A stretch of 64,000 nucleotides of DNA from Nocardioides luteus. GTDB taxonomy: Bacteria; Actinomycetota; Actinomycetes; Propionibacteriales; Nocardioidaceae. The translations under genes were made by a program, and so were the position numbers. Shown one piece after another: positions 42,975 through 52,121 of the stretch. The stretch's first letter is position 1. The number at the start of each line of letters is the position of its first letter. Under the pieces are notes generated by a model, which made no database searches, had not been told where the DNA came from, and was given only the letters and a program-made list of their open reading frames with translations. The stretch covers positions 124,001-188,000 of the forward strand of contig NZ_BMRK01000006.1 in the NCBI RefSeq assembly GCF_014648595.1, written 5' to 3'.

Positions 42975-44675
42975 TCACCGGGTCGGGTCGAGGTCGTCGT
43001 CAGAGTGGTTCGACGGCGCAGCGGCCGCGGCGGTCGCACCTGACTCGTCGAAGTTGCCGACCTTGCGTTCGATCTCCGCGAAGTCGAAGTCCATCTTCGA
43101 TCCGCGCGACATCGCCCAGCACACGATCGTGCTGACCGCGTAGGCGACCAGGGAGGCGCTCAGCGTGGCGTAGTCGCGCAGGAAGCCGAACACGAAGGGT
43201 GCCGAGACCAGAGCCGCCACCACACCGATCACCAGCGCCGGGCGCAGCCCGAAGAAGCCGAAGACCATCAGGCCGAGCACCACGCCGACACCGATCACCG
43301 ACAGCAGCTCGACACCGAAGCCGGTGACGCCGTTGAGCGGGATCCAGCCGAAGCGCACCGGCAGGAAGACCGCCAGTGCCACCAGGACGGAGGTGGTGAA
43401 CGCGGTGTTCGTGACCTTCTTCCAGTAGAAGCTGGCGATCACCGGGAAGACCAGCGCTCCCCAGAGGGCGCCCACGAAGACGAGCAGGTCCAGGATGTTG
43501 AGCTGGAAGCTCGCGAAGGTCACCGCCAGAGCAGTGGCGAGCACCATCGTGCCGCGCCCGATCAGCAGCATCACCTTCGGGTCGGCGGCCTCCTTGCCGG
43601 CCACGTTCTGACCGTAGACGTCGGCCATCGCGATCGACGCCATCGCGGCGAGGTCGGAGTCGGCGGTGGAGGACAGCGCGCCGATGATCATCACGAAGAA
43701 GACCGCCAGCAGCACGGCCGGCAGGTATTCGGCCGCCATCTGCGGGATCAGGTTGTTGACGTCGCCGCCGGTGGGCTCCGTGCCGAGGTAGAGCGCCAGG
43801 ACGCCGAGCATGCCGACACCGATCACCATCGCGCCGTAGCCGACCGTGGCGGTGACGAACGTCGGCTTGATCAGGTCCTCGCGCACCGCGAAGAGTCGCT
43901 GCGCGATGGTCTGGTTGCCGATCGCGTACGCCAGCACCGCGGCGATGTAGGGCGCGCCCTGGTTGAGGAACGCGTCGCTGGAGAAGAAGTTCCCCTGCTG
44001 GGCGGTCAGGTTGCCGGCCCCGGTCTCGAACGCGGCCGGGAACCCGGCGGCGAAGAAGATGAACGGGACGATGATCACCACGGCGCCGAGGATGGCCACG
44101 ACCTGCGTGAAGTCGGTCAGCACCGAGGCCCGGAAGCCGGACCACAGGGTGTAGAGCAGCACGCCGCCGGCGATCGTGACGACGCCCTGGGTGAAGTTCA
44201 GCGGCGAGAGCAGGGAGATCAGTACGCCGCCCGCGATGAAGTTCGACATCAGGCTGATCAGGCTGCCGACGATGTTCGACCCGGCGAGCAGCAGCTGGCT
44301 CGAGCGGCCGTGCCGGGCGTACATCACCTCGGCCAGGGTGTGGGCGCGGGGCGCCACCGCCCTGATCCGCTTGCCGAAGGGGTAGATGAACAAGATCATC
44401 AGGGCACCCCAGAGCCCGTAGTGGATCGGGCCGGAGATGCCGTAGGTGTAGCCCGACGTCGCCGAGGCGTACATCGACGAGGCCCAGACCCAGGTCGCCG
44501 TCATGCTGCCGGCGGAGATCCCGAACCCGATCTTGTTGCCGGCGGTCATGTAGCCGTCGGCGTTCTCCTGCTTCTTACCGATCTTCACCGAGATCCAGAA
44601 CGTTCCTCCGTAGAAGAACAACAGCAGTGCGACGATCACCGGCACGCTGAACTGGGCGGACTCAAAGCCGTCCAC
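42975..44675 (-). CDS. Sodium:solute symporter (SSS family)
   Basis: A 566-residue membrane protein with about 13 hydrophobic helices and the LeuT-fold SSS pattern: the GYTYGISGPIHYGLWGAL and LAEVMYARHG segments and a conserved SSTADSDLAAMASI region. Cargo could be a carboxylate, amino acid or urea-like compound; not decidable. GTG start at 44675 preceded by AAGGAG; an ATG at 44702 has no ribosome site. Followed 11 bases later by the 43-residue partner. Confidence 0.87.
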   Translation of the reverse strand: MDGFESAQFSVPVIVALLLFFYGGTFWISVKIGKKQENADGYMTAGNKIGFGISAGSMTATWVWASSMYASATSGYTYGISGPIHYGLWGALMILFIYPFGKRIRAVAPRAHTLAEVMYARHGRSSQLLLAGSNIVGSLISLMSNFIAGGVLISLLSPLNFTQGVVTIAGGVLLYTLWSGFRASVLTDFTQVVAILGAVVIIVPFIFFAAGFPAAFETGAGNLTAQQGNFFSSDAFLNQGAPYIAAVLAYAIGNQTIAQRLFAVREDLIKPTFVTATVGYGAMVIGVGMLGVLALYLGTEPTGGDVNNLIPQMAAEYLPAVLLAVFFVMIIGALSSTADSDLAAMASIAMADVYGQNVAGKEAADPKVMLLIGRGTMVLATALAVTFASFQLNILDLLVFVGALWGALVFPVIASFYWKKVTNTAFTTSVLVALAVFLPVRFGWIPLNGVTGFGVELLSVIGVGVVLGLMVFGFFGLRPALVIGVVAALVSAPFVFGFLRDYATLSASLVAYAVSTIVCWAMSRGSKMDFDFAEIERKVGNFDESGATAAAAAPSNHSDDDLDPTR

Positions 44676-44922
44676 GAGAATTGCTCCTTGTCGTTCCTGC
44701 ATGGCACCCGGAGGCGCGCGTCTGCGCAGCCGTCATCTGCGCCCGTGCAGGAGGGCGCCGGGTGTCGATCGACCGATCGATCAGGGAGGCCGGTCCCGCT
44801 CGCTCGAGACTCAACTCGCGGGGGATCCGGCCCAGCCGGTCAGGGCTGTAGGCGTTCAGCACCGTAACAGTTGTCACATCCACAACCGGGAGGTGCCCAT
44901 CGACCGAGCCGTCCGGGAAGCG

Positions 44923-45726
44923 TCAGCCGAGCAGGTCGAGCAGCAGCCGAGCCGTCTCCTCCGGCGCCTCGAGCATCGCGACGTGCCCGACCCCGGCGAG
45001 GTACTCGACGCGTGCGCCCGGCACGACGTCGTACTCGTGCGCCGACGCCGGATCCCACCGCGGGTCGGCGTCGCCGAAGACCACGAGCGGCGGCCGCCCC
45101 AGCCGTAGGAGCCGCTCGGGGACGCTCTGCTTCTCGAGGTAGCGGCCGTTCGCCTGCATGATCGCCCGGAACGTCCGGAACCGCGTCCGCTTGAGGTCGT
45201 CGACGACCTCGTCGTCGACGGTGATCGGGCGTGCGGCGGTGGCGGCGATCCCCTTGCGGAGCATGGCGTCGGTACGCAGCGGCCACACCAGCGCGCCGAG
45301 GGCAGCCCCGGTCAGCAGCCTGACCAGCGCCGGCTCCGGGAGCAACGCGTCCATGCTGGGGCCGGTGCTGAGCAGCGCCATCTTCCCGACCAGCTCAGGG
45401 TGCCGCTCGGCCAGCGCGGTAGCGACGTATCCCCCGCTGGAGTGGCCCACGACCGCGACGTCCCTGTCCAAGCCGAGGTCGGCCAGCACCGCGGCGACGC
45501 GGTCGGCCTGGTCCTCGACGGCGTACGTCTCCGCCGTGCTCGATCGGCCACAGCCGGGCAGGTCGACCCGCAGCACGCGGAAGCGCTCGGCGAGCGCCGG
45601 GACCACCGGCTCCCAGGTCACCGCGGCGGCGCCGGAGCCGTGGATGAGCAGCAGCGGCGGGGCGGTATCCGGCCCGTCCTGGAGCAGGTGGATCCCGTGG
45701 GCGGTGGTCGTGGGGTACGCAGTCAT
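44923..45726 (-). CDS. Alpha/beta hydrolase
   Basis: A 267-residue alpha/beta hydrolase: oxyanion motif LIHGSGAAA, nucleophile elbow GHSSGG, acid in VFGDADPRWD and His in GVGHVAMLE. Esterase or C-C hydrolase class; substrate unknown. It starts 78 bases from the divergent AraC-type gene, which is likely to control it. An ATG at 45738 is an alternative start four codons upstream. Confidence 0.82.
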   Translation of the reverse strand: MTAYPTTTAHGIHLLQDGPDTAPPLLLIHGSGAAAVTWEPVVPALAERFRVLRVDLPGCGRSSTAETYAVEDQADRVAAVLADLGLDRDVAVVGHSSGGYVATALAERHPELVGKMALLSTGPSMDALLPEPALVRLLTGAALGALVWPLRTDAMLRKGIAATAARPITVDDEVVDDLKRTRFRTFRAIMQANGRYLEKQSVPERLLRLGRPPLVVFGDADPRWDPASAHEYDVVPGARVEYLAGVGHVAMLEAPEETARLLLDLLG

Positions 45727-45804
45727 GTGCACGACCATCCCGGGCGGGCACCTACCCCGTCTTGAACGAATGTCGCTCTTGCTCACGCGTCCTAGCCTGA
45801 GGTC

Positions 45805-46644
45805 ATGGACTGGTCGCAGGTCGACGTCACCATCCCGCACGGGCCCCTTCGCGCGGCACCGGTCCCGGGCGTCCACATGGCCGGCTTCCACTATCGCGGC
45901 GCGGGTCCTGTCGACATCTCGATGGTCGCCCACCCTGCCGTCACGCTGCTTTTCTACCTCGGCGACAACGAGTGGACCGCTCACGGTGACACGGGCGCGA
46001 GCACGCGGAGCAGCGTCGCGCTCGGGCTCCTGCCCGGGAGCGTGAACCTCAGCGGCGAAGGGGTCGGTGAGTGTCTCCAGGTGCGCCTCTCACCGGTCGT
46101 CGCCGCCGAGATCCTCGACACCGCTGCCCTCACGGGCACCTTCGCAGCGCTCGATGACGTGCTCGGAACGAGAGCGAGACGTCTCGACTCCGCTCTGCGG
46201 AGCTCGAGCTCGTGGGACGAACGGTTCGGCCTGACGTACGACTTCATCGGCGGACTTCTCGAGAGCCGGCGGAAGGTCGACCGCGAGGTCGCGTACGCCT
46301 GGCAGCAGACCTCGCGTCGATGCGGCAGGTCCGACGTCCGCTCGCTGGCCGAGGAGACCGGCTGGTCCCGGCAGCGGCTCTGGTCGCGGTTCCGCAGCCA
46401 GCTCGGCCTCTCCCCCAAGCAGGCCGCCCGGCTCGTACGCTTCGACCGTGCCGCGCGCCTCCTCGCGACCGGCACTCCGCCTGCTGAGGTCGCCGCCCGG
46501 GCGGGTTACGCCGACCAGCCGCACCTCGCCCGCGACGTCCGCTCGCTCGTCGACACAACGCCTCGCGGTGTCGCCACCGCGCCCTGGCTCGCCATCGACC
46601 ACGCCGCCTGGCCGTCGTTCATGCCACGCGGCCGGGAGAGGTAG
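45805..46644 (+). CDS. AraC family transcriptional regulator
   Basis: A 279-residue regulator. The N-terminal half is a ligand/dimer domain and the C-terminal part (about 170-265) has two helix-turn-helix units: VRSLAEETGWSRQRLWSRFR and PAEVAARAGYADQPHLARD. Divergent from the alpha/beta hydrolase across a 78-base gap, so it is the probable regulator of that gene. Confidence 0.85.
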   Translation: MDWSQVDVTIPHGPLRAAPVPGVHMAGFHYRGAGPVDISMVAHPAVTLLFYLGDNEWTAHGDTGASTRSSVALGLLPGSVNLSGEGVGECLQVRLSPVVAAEILDTAALTGTFAALDDVLGTRARRLDSALRSSSSWDERFGLTYDFIGGLLESRRKVDREVAYAWQQTSRRCGRSDVRSLAEETGWSRQRLWSRFRSQLGLSPKQAARLVRFDRAARLLATGTPPAEVAARAGYADQPHLARDVRSLVDTTPRGVATAPWLAIDHAAWPSFMPRGRER

Positions 46645-46671
46645 CCCGAGCCGGGGAGTGGCACGTCTACG

Positions 46672-47685
46672 ATGGCCGCGATGTCGATGCCCAGCTCGCC
46701 GAGACCCCGCCGCCTCCTGCTCGTCGTCGACGCGCCCTCGCTGCTGCACCGCAACCACCACGCGCGGGCGCACACGCGGATGATCGACCGTGCCGGCCGG
46801 CCCGCGTGGGCGCTGCACGGCATGCTGCGGCAGATCCTCGACTCGATCGACGCCTTCGCCCCGGACGCGGTGCTCTTCGGGCTCGACGACCGCACGGCCT
46901 CCGTACGCCGAGACGCCTACCCCGACTACAAGGCCGGCCGCCCGGAGAAGGACCCGCTGCTCTCCGAGCAGCTCGACCGGGCCGGGTCGATGCTCGACGC
47001 CCTCGGCCTCGCGACCCACACTCCCCCCGGCCTGGAGGCCGACGACGTCAACGCCTCGGCCGCCGCCTGGGCCGGCCGCAACGGCTGGGACTGCGTCGTG
47101 ATCACCTCCGACCGCGACGCGTTCGCCCTGATCAGCGACCACACCAAGGTGCTGCGGCTGATCAACGGTGGCATCAACGGCTCTCCCCTGCTCAACCCCG
47201 CCCGCCTGTACGCGATGTACGGCGTCCCCGCCGACCGCTACCTCGAGTACGCCGCGCTCCGCGGTGACGCCAGCGACAACCTCCCCGGCGTCAGCGGCAT
47301 CGGCGAGAAGACCGCCGCCGCCCTCCTCGTCCAGGTCGGCCCGATGGACGGCGTCTGGTCCGACATCGACCACAACGACGGCCGCCAGGTCACGGCGATC
47401 CTGGACGCGTGGGCAGCCGAGACCGGCGTACGCCGCATCGCCCCGCGCGTCGTCCGCGCCCTCTCCGCGCCCGGCGCCCGCGAGCGCTACGAGTTCAACC
47501 TCCGGATGATGACCTGCCACACCGACCTCGACCTCCGGCTCACCCCCGACATCCCCGGCACCCCCGGCCTCCTCCCGCTCGACATCGACCGCGTCACCCG
47601 CGTCGTCCGCTTCCTCGGTGTCGACGCGACCACCGCCGTCGCCCAGCGGGTGCTCAGCACGAATCCGGCGTCCACCGTCGCGTAG
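46672..47685 (+). CDS. 5'-3' exonuclease (FEN/PIN-like)
   Basis: A 337-residue protein like the isolated 5'-nuclease domain of DNA polymerase I: VVDAPSLLHRNHHA, RRDAYPDYKAGR, the acidic cluster EADDVNAS and TSDRDAF, and the helix-hairpin-helix GDASDNLPGVSGIGEKTA. It removes 5' flaps or RNA primers. It is free-standing, not fused to a polymerase. An ATG three codons downstream is an alternative start. Follows the AraC gene by 27 bases. Confidence 0.9.
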   Translation: MAAMSMPSSPRPRRLLLVVDAPSLLHRNHHARAHTRMIDRAGRPAWALHGMLRQILDSIDAFAPDAVLFGLDDRTASVRRDAYPDYKAGRPEKDPLLSEQLDRAGSMLDALGLATHTPPGLEADDVNASAAAWAGRNGWDCVVITSDRDAFALISDHTKVLRLINGGINGSPLLNPARLYAMYGVPADRYLEYAALRGDASDNLPGVSGIGEKTAAALLVQVGPMDGVWSDIDHNDGRQVTAILDAWAAETGVRRIAPRVVRALSAPGARERYEFNLRMMTCHTDLDLRLTPDIPGTPGLLPLDIDRVTRVVRFLGVDATTAVAQRVLSTNPASTVA

Positions 47686-47720
47686 CCGTCCGCCTCTCTC
47701 GGCGGAGGTACCTCTGGGGG

Positions 47721-47738
47721 CGAACGAAAATTCGTTCG
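47721..47738. terminator. Inverted repeat between convergent exonuclease and PLP-enzyme genes
   Basis: CGAACGAA-AA-TTCGTTCG has perfect 8-base arms. It lies 36 bases after the exonuclease stop and 37 before the convergent stop. A short GC-rich stem CCGCC/GGCGG (about 47690-47705) precedes it. Most likely a terminator region. Confidence 0.4.
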
Positions 47739-47774
47739 GCTCAGGATGTGCCCACCTAGCTCGCGCTGTCCCGG

Positions 47775-48944
47775 CTACCCGATCAGCGCAGCGTCGAGGT
47801 CGGCCATCAGATCCTCCGGCTTCTCCAGACCGATCGACAGCCGTACGACGTCGTCCGAGGGCTTCGCGTGCGCAGCGACCGGCCGGTGGGTGAGGCCTGC
47901 AGGGTGCTGGATGAGCGAGTCGACGCCGCCGAGGGAGACGGCGTGGGTGAAGAGCTGGACCGAGGAGGTGAGGCGGGCGGCGGCTTCGTACCCGCCGCGC
48001 AGCGCGATCGCGACCATCGCACCGGGGCCGCTCATCTGCTTGCCGACCAGGCCGCGGTCGTCCTCGGATCCCGGGAAGAAGACGCGATCGACGGCCGGGT
48101 GCGACTGCAGCCACGCGGCGATCTCGACGGCGCCGGCCTGCTGGGCGCGCATCCGCGTGGGCAGGGTGGCGAGACCGCGGTGGAGGAGGTAGGCGCCCAG
48201 GGGATGCAGCAGGCCGCCGGTGACGGCGCGCACCTGACGCAGCCGCGCCGCGGTCTCCTCGTCGCAGGCGATGACGCCGCCGACGACGTCGCCGTGCCCG
48301 CCGATGTACTTGGTCGCGCTGTGCAGCGACATCGCCGCGCCGAGCTCGAGCGGGTTCTGCAGGATCGGGGTGGCGAAGGTGTTGTCGACGAGGACGGGTA
48401 CGTCACCAGCGGCCGCCACGACACCGGCGATGTCGACGAGCTCCAGGGTCGGGTTCGCCGGAGTCTCGAGGACCACCAGCGCAGTGTCGGGCCGCATCGA
48501 GGCAGCGACCTCGTCCTCGGCGCAGAAGGTCACCTCGACGCCGAGCAGACCGGAGGCGAGCAGATGATCCGTACCGCCGTACAGCGGCCGAACCGCGACG
48601 ATGTGCCGCTTGCCGCTGAACGACGTGCTCGCGATGATCGCCGCGGTCATCGCCGCCATCCCGGAGGCGTAGGCGACCGAGGTCTGCGCCTGCTCGAGCT
48701 TCGCCAGCGCCGACTCGAAGCGGGCGACGGTCGGGTTCCACAGCCGCTGGTAGACGTAGCCGCCGTCGGCGAGCGGGTGACCGCCGGTCGCCATCGCCTC
48801 GTACGACTCGCCACCGCGCTCGATGTCCGGGAGCGGGTTGGTCGAGGAGAGGTCGAGCGGGAGGGCGTGGACACCGAGCATGGCCAGGTCCTCCCGTCCG
48901 GCGTGCACGGCGAGCGAGTCGAGGTGAGGGTTCGCGATCGGCAT
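47775..48944 (-). CDS. Cys/Met metabolism PLP-dependent enzyme (methionine gamma-lyase / cystathionine gamma-synthase type)
   Basis: A 389-residue fold type I PLP enzyme. The PLP Lys is in SLHSATKYIGGHGD, and YASGMAAMTA and LVVLETPANPTLELVDI are family signatures. Members form or break C-S bonds of methionine, cystathionine or homocysteine. The divergent Lrp-type gene suggests amino-acid-responsive control, more like a catabolic gamma-lyase (inference). ATG at 48944. Confidence 0.87.
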   Translation of the reverse strand: MPIANPHLDSLAVHAGREDLAMLGVHALPLDLSSTNPLPDIERGGESYEAMATGGHPLADGGYVYQRLWNPTVARFESALAKLEQAQTSVAYASGMAAMTAAIIASTSFSGKRHIVAVRPLYGGTDHLLASGLLGVEVTFCAEDEVAASMRPDTALVVLETPANPTLELVDIAGVVAAAGDVPVLVDNTFATPILQNPLELGAAMSLHSATKYIGGHGDVVGGVIACDEETAARLRQVRAVTGGLLHPLGAYLLHRGLATLPTRMRAQQAGAVEIAAWLQSHPAVDRVFFPGSEDDRGLVGKQMSGPGAMVAIALRGGYEAAARLTSSVQLFTHAVSLGGVDSLIQHPAGLTHRPVAAHAKPSDDVVRLSIGLEKPEDLMADLDAALIG

Positions 48945-49019
48945 GGCCCTGATGTTGGTCGGAAGCGCAAGATTTGGCCAGATCGATTGTCGAAGATGCC
49001 GATGAATCGCGAATACTAG

Positions 49020-49036
49020 CTTCTTCGAGCAAGAAG
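49020..49036. promoter_or_regulatory. Candidate Lrp operator
   Basis: CTTCTT-CGAGC-AAGAAG has perfect 6-base arms and lies in the divergent gap between the PLP-enzyme and Lrp genes, 24 bases upstream of the regulator start. The surrounding sequence is locally AT-rich. Confidence 0.4.
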
Positions 49037-49059
49037 ACCAGCGACCGAGGTGGGCCACA

Positions 49060-49551
49060 TTGGCGAAAGCACAACCGTCCGCAGCCGCTCTCGACACCGT
49101 CGACCGCCGCATCCTCAGCGAGCTCGCCGACAACCCCGAGCTCACCAACAAGGCCCTTGCGACCCGCCTCGGCCTGGCCGAGTCGACCTGCGCCTACCGG
49201 GTCCGCGCCCTACGCGACAACGGCGTCATCGTCGGCCGCCGCCTCGACGTCGACGCGAGCTCGCTGGGATATCCGCTGCAGGCGCTGATCAAGGTGCGGC
49301 TCGGCAGCCACAGCAAGGAGCACGTCGAGAGGCTCTACGACGACCTGGCGGCCACGCCCGGCGTGATCCAGGCATTCCACGTCGCCGGCGCCGACGACTT
49401 CTACCTCCACGTCGCCGTCGAGGACGCCGAGGCGCTGCGCGACTTCGTGCTGCACCACGTCACCGTCTACCGGGTCGTACGCCAGACCGAGACCCAGCTC
49501 GTCTTCGACCGCCGCGAGGGGCCGGGCGTGCTGCCGCGCGAGACCCGCTGA
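49060..49551 (+). CDS. Lrp/AsnC family transcriptional regulator
   Basis: A 163-residue Lrp protein: N-terminal helix-turn-helix (VDRRILSELADNPELTNKAL, then LGLAESTCAYRVRAL) and a RAM ligand domain (FHVAGADDFYLHVAVED). The start is TTG, preceded by GAGGTGGG. Divergent from the PLP gamma-lyase/synthase, its probable target, in the manner of the amino-acid-sensing Lrp pairs. Confidence 0.87.
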   Translation: MAKAQPSAAALDTVDRRILSELADNPELTNKALATRLGLAESTCAYRVRALRDNGVIVGRRLDVDASSLGYPLQALIKVRLGSHSKEHVERLYDDLAATPGVIQAFHVAGADDFYLHVAVEDAEALRDFVLHHVTVYRVVRQTETQLVFDRREGPGVLPRETR

Positions 49552-49558
49552 CCGCAAC

Positions 49559-51010
49559 TCAGCGAGCAGCGTTCCACGCGGTGGCGACGGTGCCCGCGGC
49601 GAGCGGACGGACCGCGTCGATCTGCTCCTCGCAGACGGTCCCGGCTCTCGAGTAGTCGGTCTTCGCCACCGTGCCCCGACCCTTCGCCGTCGATCGGATC
49701 CAGGCCACGACCGTGCCGCTCTCGCCCTCGTGGCCGCAGTCGTAGGCAGCCCCCACGGCGCCGACCAGCCGCTCACCCGACCAGCCGACCTCACGCAGCA
49801 GCGTCATCACCTTGCCGAGCTCGTCCTTGCGGAAGTCGCCCTCCGGCTTCGGATAGGCCAGGACGTACGCCCCGTCGTCGTCGCGAGCGGTCAGCTGCTG
49901 ACCCCACAGGATCACGTAGCCGAGCTTCGCCACCTTCGCGAGCTTGGGCGCCACCCGAGCGACCTCCGCCGGACTGTCCACGATCTGCGCGGGACCACTC
50001 CCGTCGCCACGCCACGCCACCGGCTCGGGCCAGGTCACCGAGAGCTTCAGCTTCGGCCCCAGGTCGGCGGTCGCCTTCCCCAGCGCTGCTACCGCGCTCA
50101 GCCTCTCGGCCTCGGCAGCGATCTCGGTGAGGCCGAGGTCCACCCACGTCACGGCGCTCGCGCCGGCGTCGAGCAGGTCGCGGGTCGCCGCCAGAGCGGG
50201 CTCGATGCGCTCACCCGCGGCACCTTCGTAGGTCACCTTCTCGGACTCGCCGACGACGAGCTGCGCCTTCTCGTCCTTCTCGAGCACACCCTCGACGGCG
50301 CCCCAGGTCGTGCGGGCCGCCTGCTCGTCGGCCACCGAGAGGCGAAGCTCGGAGATGAGACCGGTGGTGTCGACCACGAGGTCTGCCGGCGTGCGGACAA
50401 CGTCGGCGAGGCGACCCAACCTGCCTGCGAGACCTCGAGCACCCTCGGACGCCACCTTCCGCATCTCGACGCTCGCCTGGCCTCCGGTCGCGCCCATGCC
50501 GTCGCCGACCACGACGTCCCACGATCGGCCGTCCTCCCCCTCTGCCACGGCCGAGACCACCTTGCGCGCGACCTCGATCCGCGCGCCGGGCTCGGCGACG
50601 GTGAGCTGCGCCCTCGGGTTCATCCCGCGATCGTCGAGGAGGATCCGCTCGACCTCCGGGTCCCGCACCGTACCGAACATCACCAGCCCGGCGGCCACAT
50701 CGCCCACCGCGAAGTCGACGTCACTGGCTCCCAGCTCCGCCACGCCGGCCTGAACCGTCCAGTCGCGAGGATCCTCGGCCGTAGCGAGCCGCTCGAGCAC
50801 CTTCGTCGTACGCTCCATGGTGATCTCGTCGGAGAGCACGACGCGCTTCTCGTCGGAGTCGACGTCGCGTACGCCGGGCAGGTCCGCCACCTCGCCCGCC
50901 AGCCGCCGCTCGACCTGCCCGTCCGAGCGCCACCACCGGACACCGCCGAAGACGGCGACAGCGAGAAGCACGACCACAACCACCACCGCGAACCGGTGCT
51001 CCCGAATCAT
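49559..51010 (-). CDS. Single-pass membrane protein of unknown function
   Basis: A 483-residue protein with one N-terminal helix (HRFAVVVVVVLLAVAVFGGV, residues 5-24) and a large extracytoplasmic part of repeated beta-alpha units (for example AQLTVAEPGARIEVARKVVS and AQLVVGESEKVTYEGAAGE), reminiscent of OmpA-like or BON-like repeats but without a clear match. An intact frame from ATG 51010. Convergent with the Lrp gene. Confidence 0.65.
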   Translation of the reverse strand: MIREHRFAVVVVVVLLAVAVFGGVRWWRSDGQVERRLAGEVADLPGVRDVDSDEKRVVLSDEITMERTTKVLERLATAEDPRDWTVQAGVAELGASDVDFAVGDVAAGLVMFGTVRDPEVERILLDDRGMNPRAQLTVAEPGARIEVARKVVSAVAEGEDGRSWDVVVGDGMGATGGQASVEMRKVASEGARGLAGRLGRLADVVRTPADLVVDTTGLISELRLSVADEQAARTTWGAVEGVLEKDEKAQLVVGESEKVTYEGAAGERIEPALAATRDLLDAGASAVTWVDLGLTEIAAEAERLSAVAALGKATADLGPKLKLSVTWPEPVAWRGDGSGPAQIVDSPAEVARVAPKLAKVAKLGYVILWGQQLTARDDDGAYVLAYPKPEGDFRKDELGKVMTLLREVGWSGERLVGAVGAAYDCGHEGESGTVVAWIRSTAKGRGTVAKTDYSRAGTVCEEQIDAVRPLAAGTVATAWNAAR

Positions 51011-51120
51011 GGCCCAGATGTTCGCACAGCAAAGGCGGCGTGACCGATCGCGTACCCGATATGAGCGAGCCCGGGTTTCTTCCCCCAGCCGCGTCGCGCG
51101 CACGTCGGTAGAACCGGTCC

Positions 51121-52062
51121 GTGACCGCCACCGACCCCCGCCTGCCGTGGACCAGCCCGGAGTGGAGCGAGGCCGGCGACACCGCGTGGCAGCGTACGTT
51201 GCGGCTGCAGCAGTCGTGGTGGCGCGAGACCCGGCTCGGGCTGCCTGCCGGTCCGATCAGCAACGGCGAGAGACTCGTCGCCTCCATGCTGCCGATCGGG
51301 ACCGAGTGGCAGCCGAACCTGATGACCCGGGAGGCGGTCGCGGCGGCGAAGCGGGCGCGCGACGATCTCGCCATCGAGCGGACGCCCGGGATCATCCAGC
51401 TCGACCGGCTCCACCGGAACCTGCTCTCGTCCCAGCCCCTCTGCTTCAACCTTTTCGGCCACCTCTCGGCCGACCCGGCGGCGCTGCTCCCCTGGGTCCG
51501 CTCGATCCGGCCCGACGCCGAGACCGTCGACGGGATCCGTCTCGAATGGGCTCCCTTGGCCGGCACCCTCGCACGTTCCGCGTTCGACGCCTTCGTCATT
51601 TACGGCCGCCGCGGTGGCGGGCGGGGATTCCTCGGGATCGAGTGCAAGTACGCCGAGAATCTCGCCAAGGCACACCCGAAGCGGGCGCACGACAAGTTCA
51701 GGTCGGCCACCGCCGACGGCCCGTGGCGCCATGGCGCCGCCGCGCGGCTGGAACAGCCGAGGCTGCGCCAGTTCTGGTACAACCAGCTGCTGACCCAGCA
51801 GGTTCTCGCCACCGAAGCATTCACCAGCGGGACGGGCGTCGTCCTCGCCTGCCACGACGACGCGACCGCGCGCGAGGTCGTCGACACGGTCAGCGCCGAG
51901 CTCGAGGACCCGACCTCGCTCCGCTTCTCGTCGATCAACGACGTCGTCGACGCCGTCATCGGCCATGGTGAATGGCGTCGCGCCTTCGTGGAGCGCTACC
52001 TGACGTACGATCAGATTCCTGCACGGCTGGCCGAGGCGAGCGAATCATCGGGCGCGACGTGA
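51121..52062 (+). CDS. PGN_0703 family putative restriction endonuclease-like protein
   Basis: A 313-residue PD-(D/E)XK nuclease-fold protein. The catalytic pattern is seen in AFDAFVIY (Asp) followed by GFLGIECKYAEN (ExK) about 15 residues later; FWYNQLLTQQ is typical of PGN_0703 family proteins. No methyltransferase or helicase partner is near. GTG start. The next gene begins 60 bases downstream on the same strand. Confidence 0.72.
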   Translation: MTATDPRLPWTSPEWSEAGDTAWQRTLRLQQSWWRETRLGLPAGPISNGERLVASMLPIGTEWQPNLMTREAVAAAKRARDDLAIERTPGIIQLDRLHRNLLSSQPLCFNLFGHLSADPAALLPWVRSIRPDAETVDGIRLEWAPLAGTLARSAFDAFVIYGRRGGGRGFLGIECKYAENLAKAHPKRAHDKFRSATADGPWRHGAAARLEQPRLRQFWYNQLLTQQVLATEAFTSGTGVVLACHDDATAREVVDTVSAELEDPTSLRFSSINDVVDAVIGHGEWRRAFVERYLTYDQIPARLAEASESSGAT

Positions 52063-52121
52063 TCGACGGTTGCCAGCCACCTTTCACCCTGCCGTTCTCT
52101 GCCTCAGAATCAGGAACCCAC

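Noticed and set aside
44662-44883. Small frame in the gap upstream of the symporter
   Set aside because: No ribosome site and random-looking sequence; the gap more likely holds the symporter promoter.
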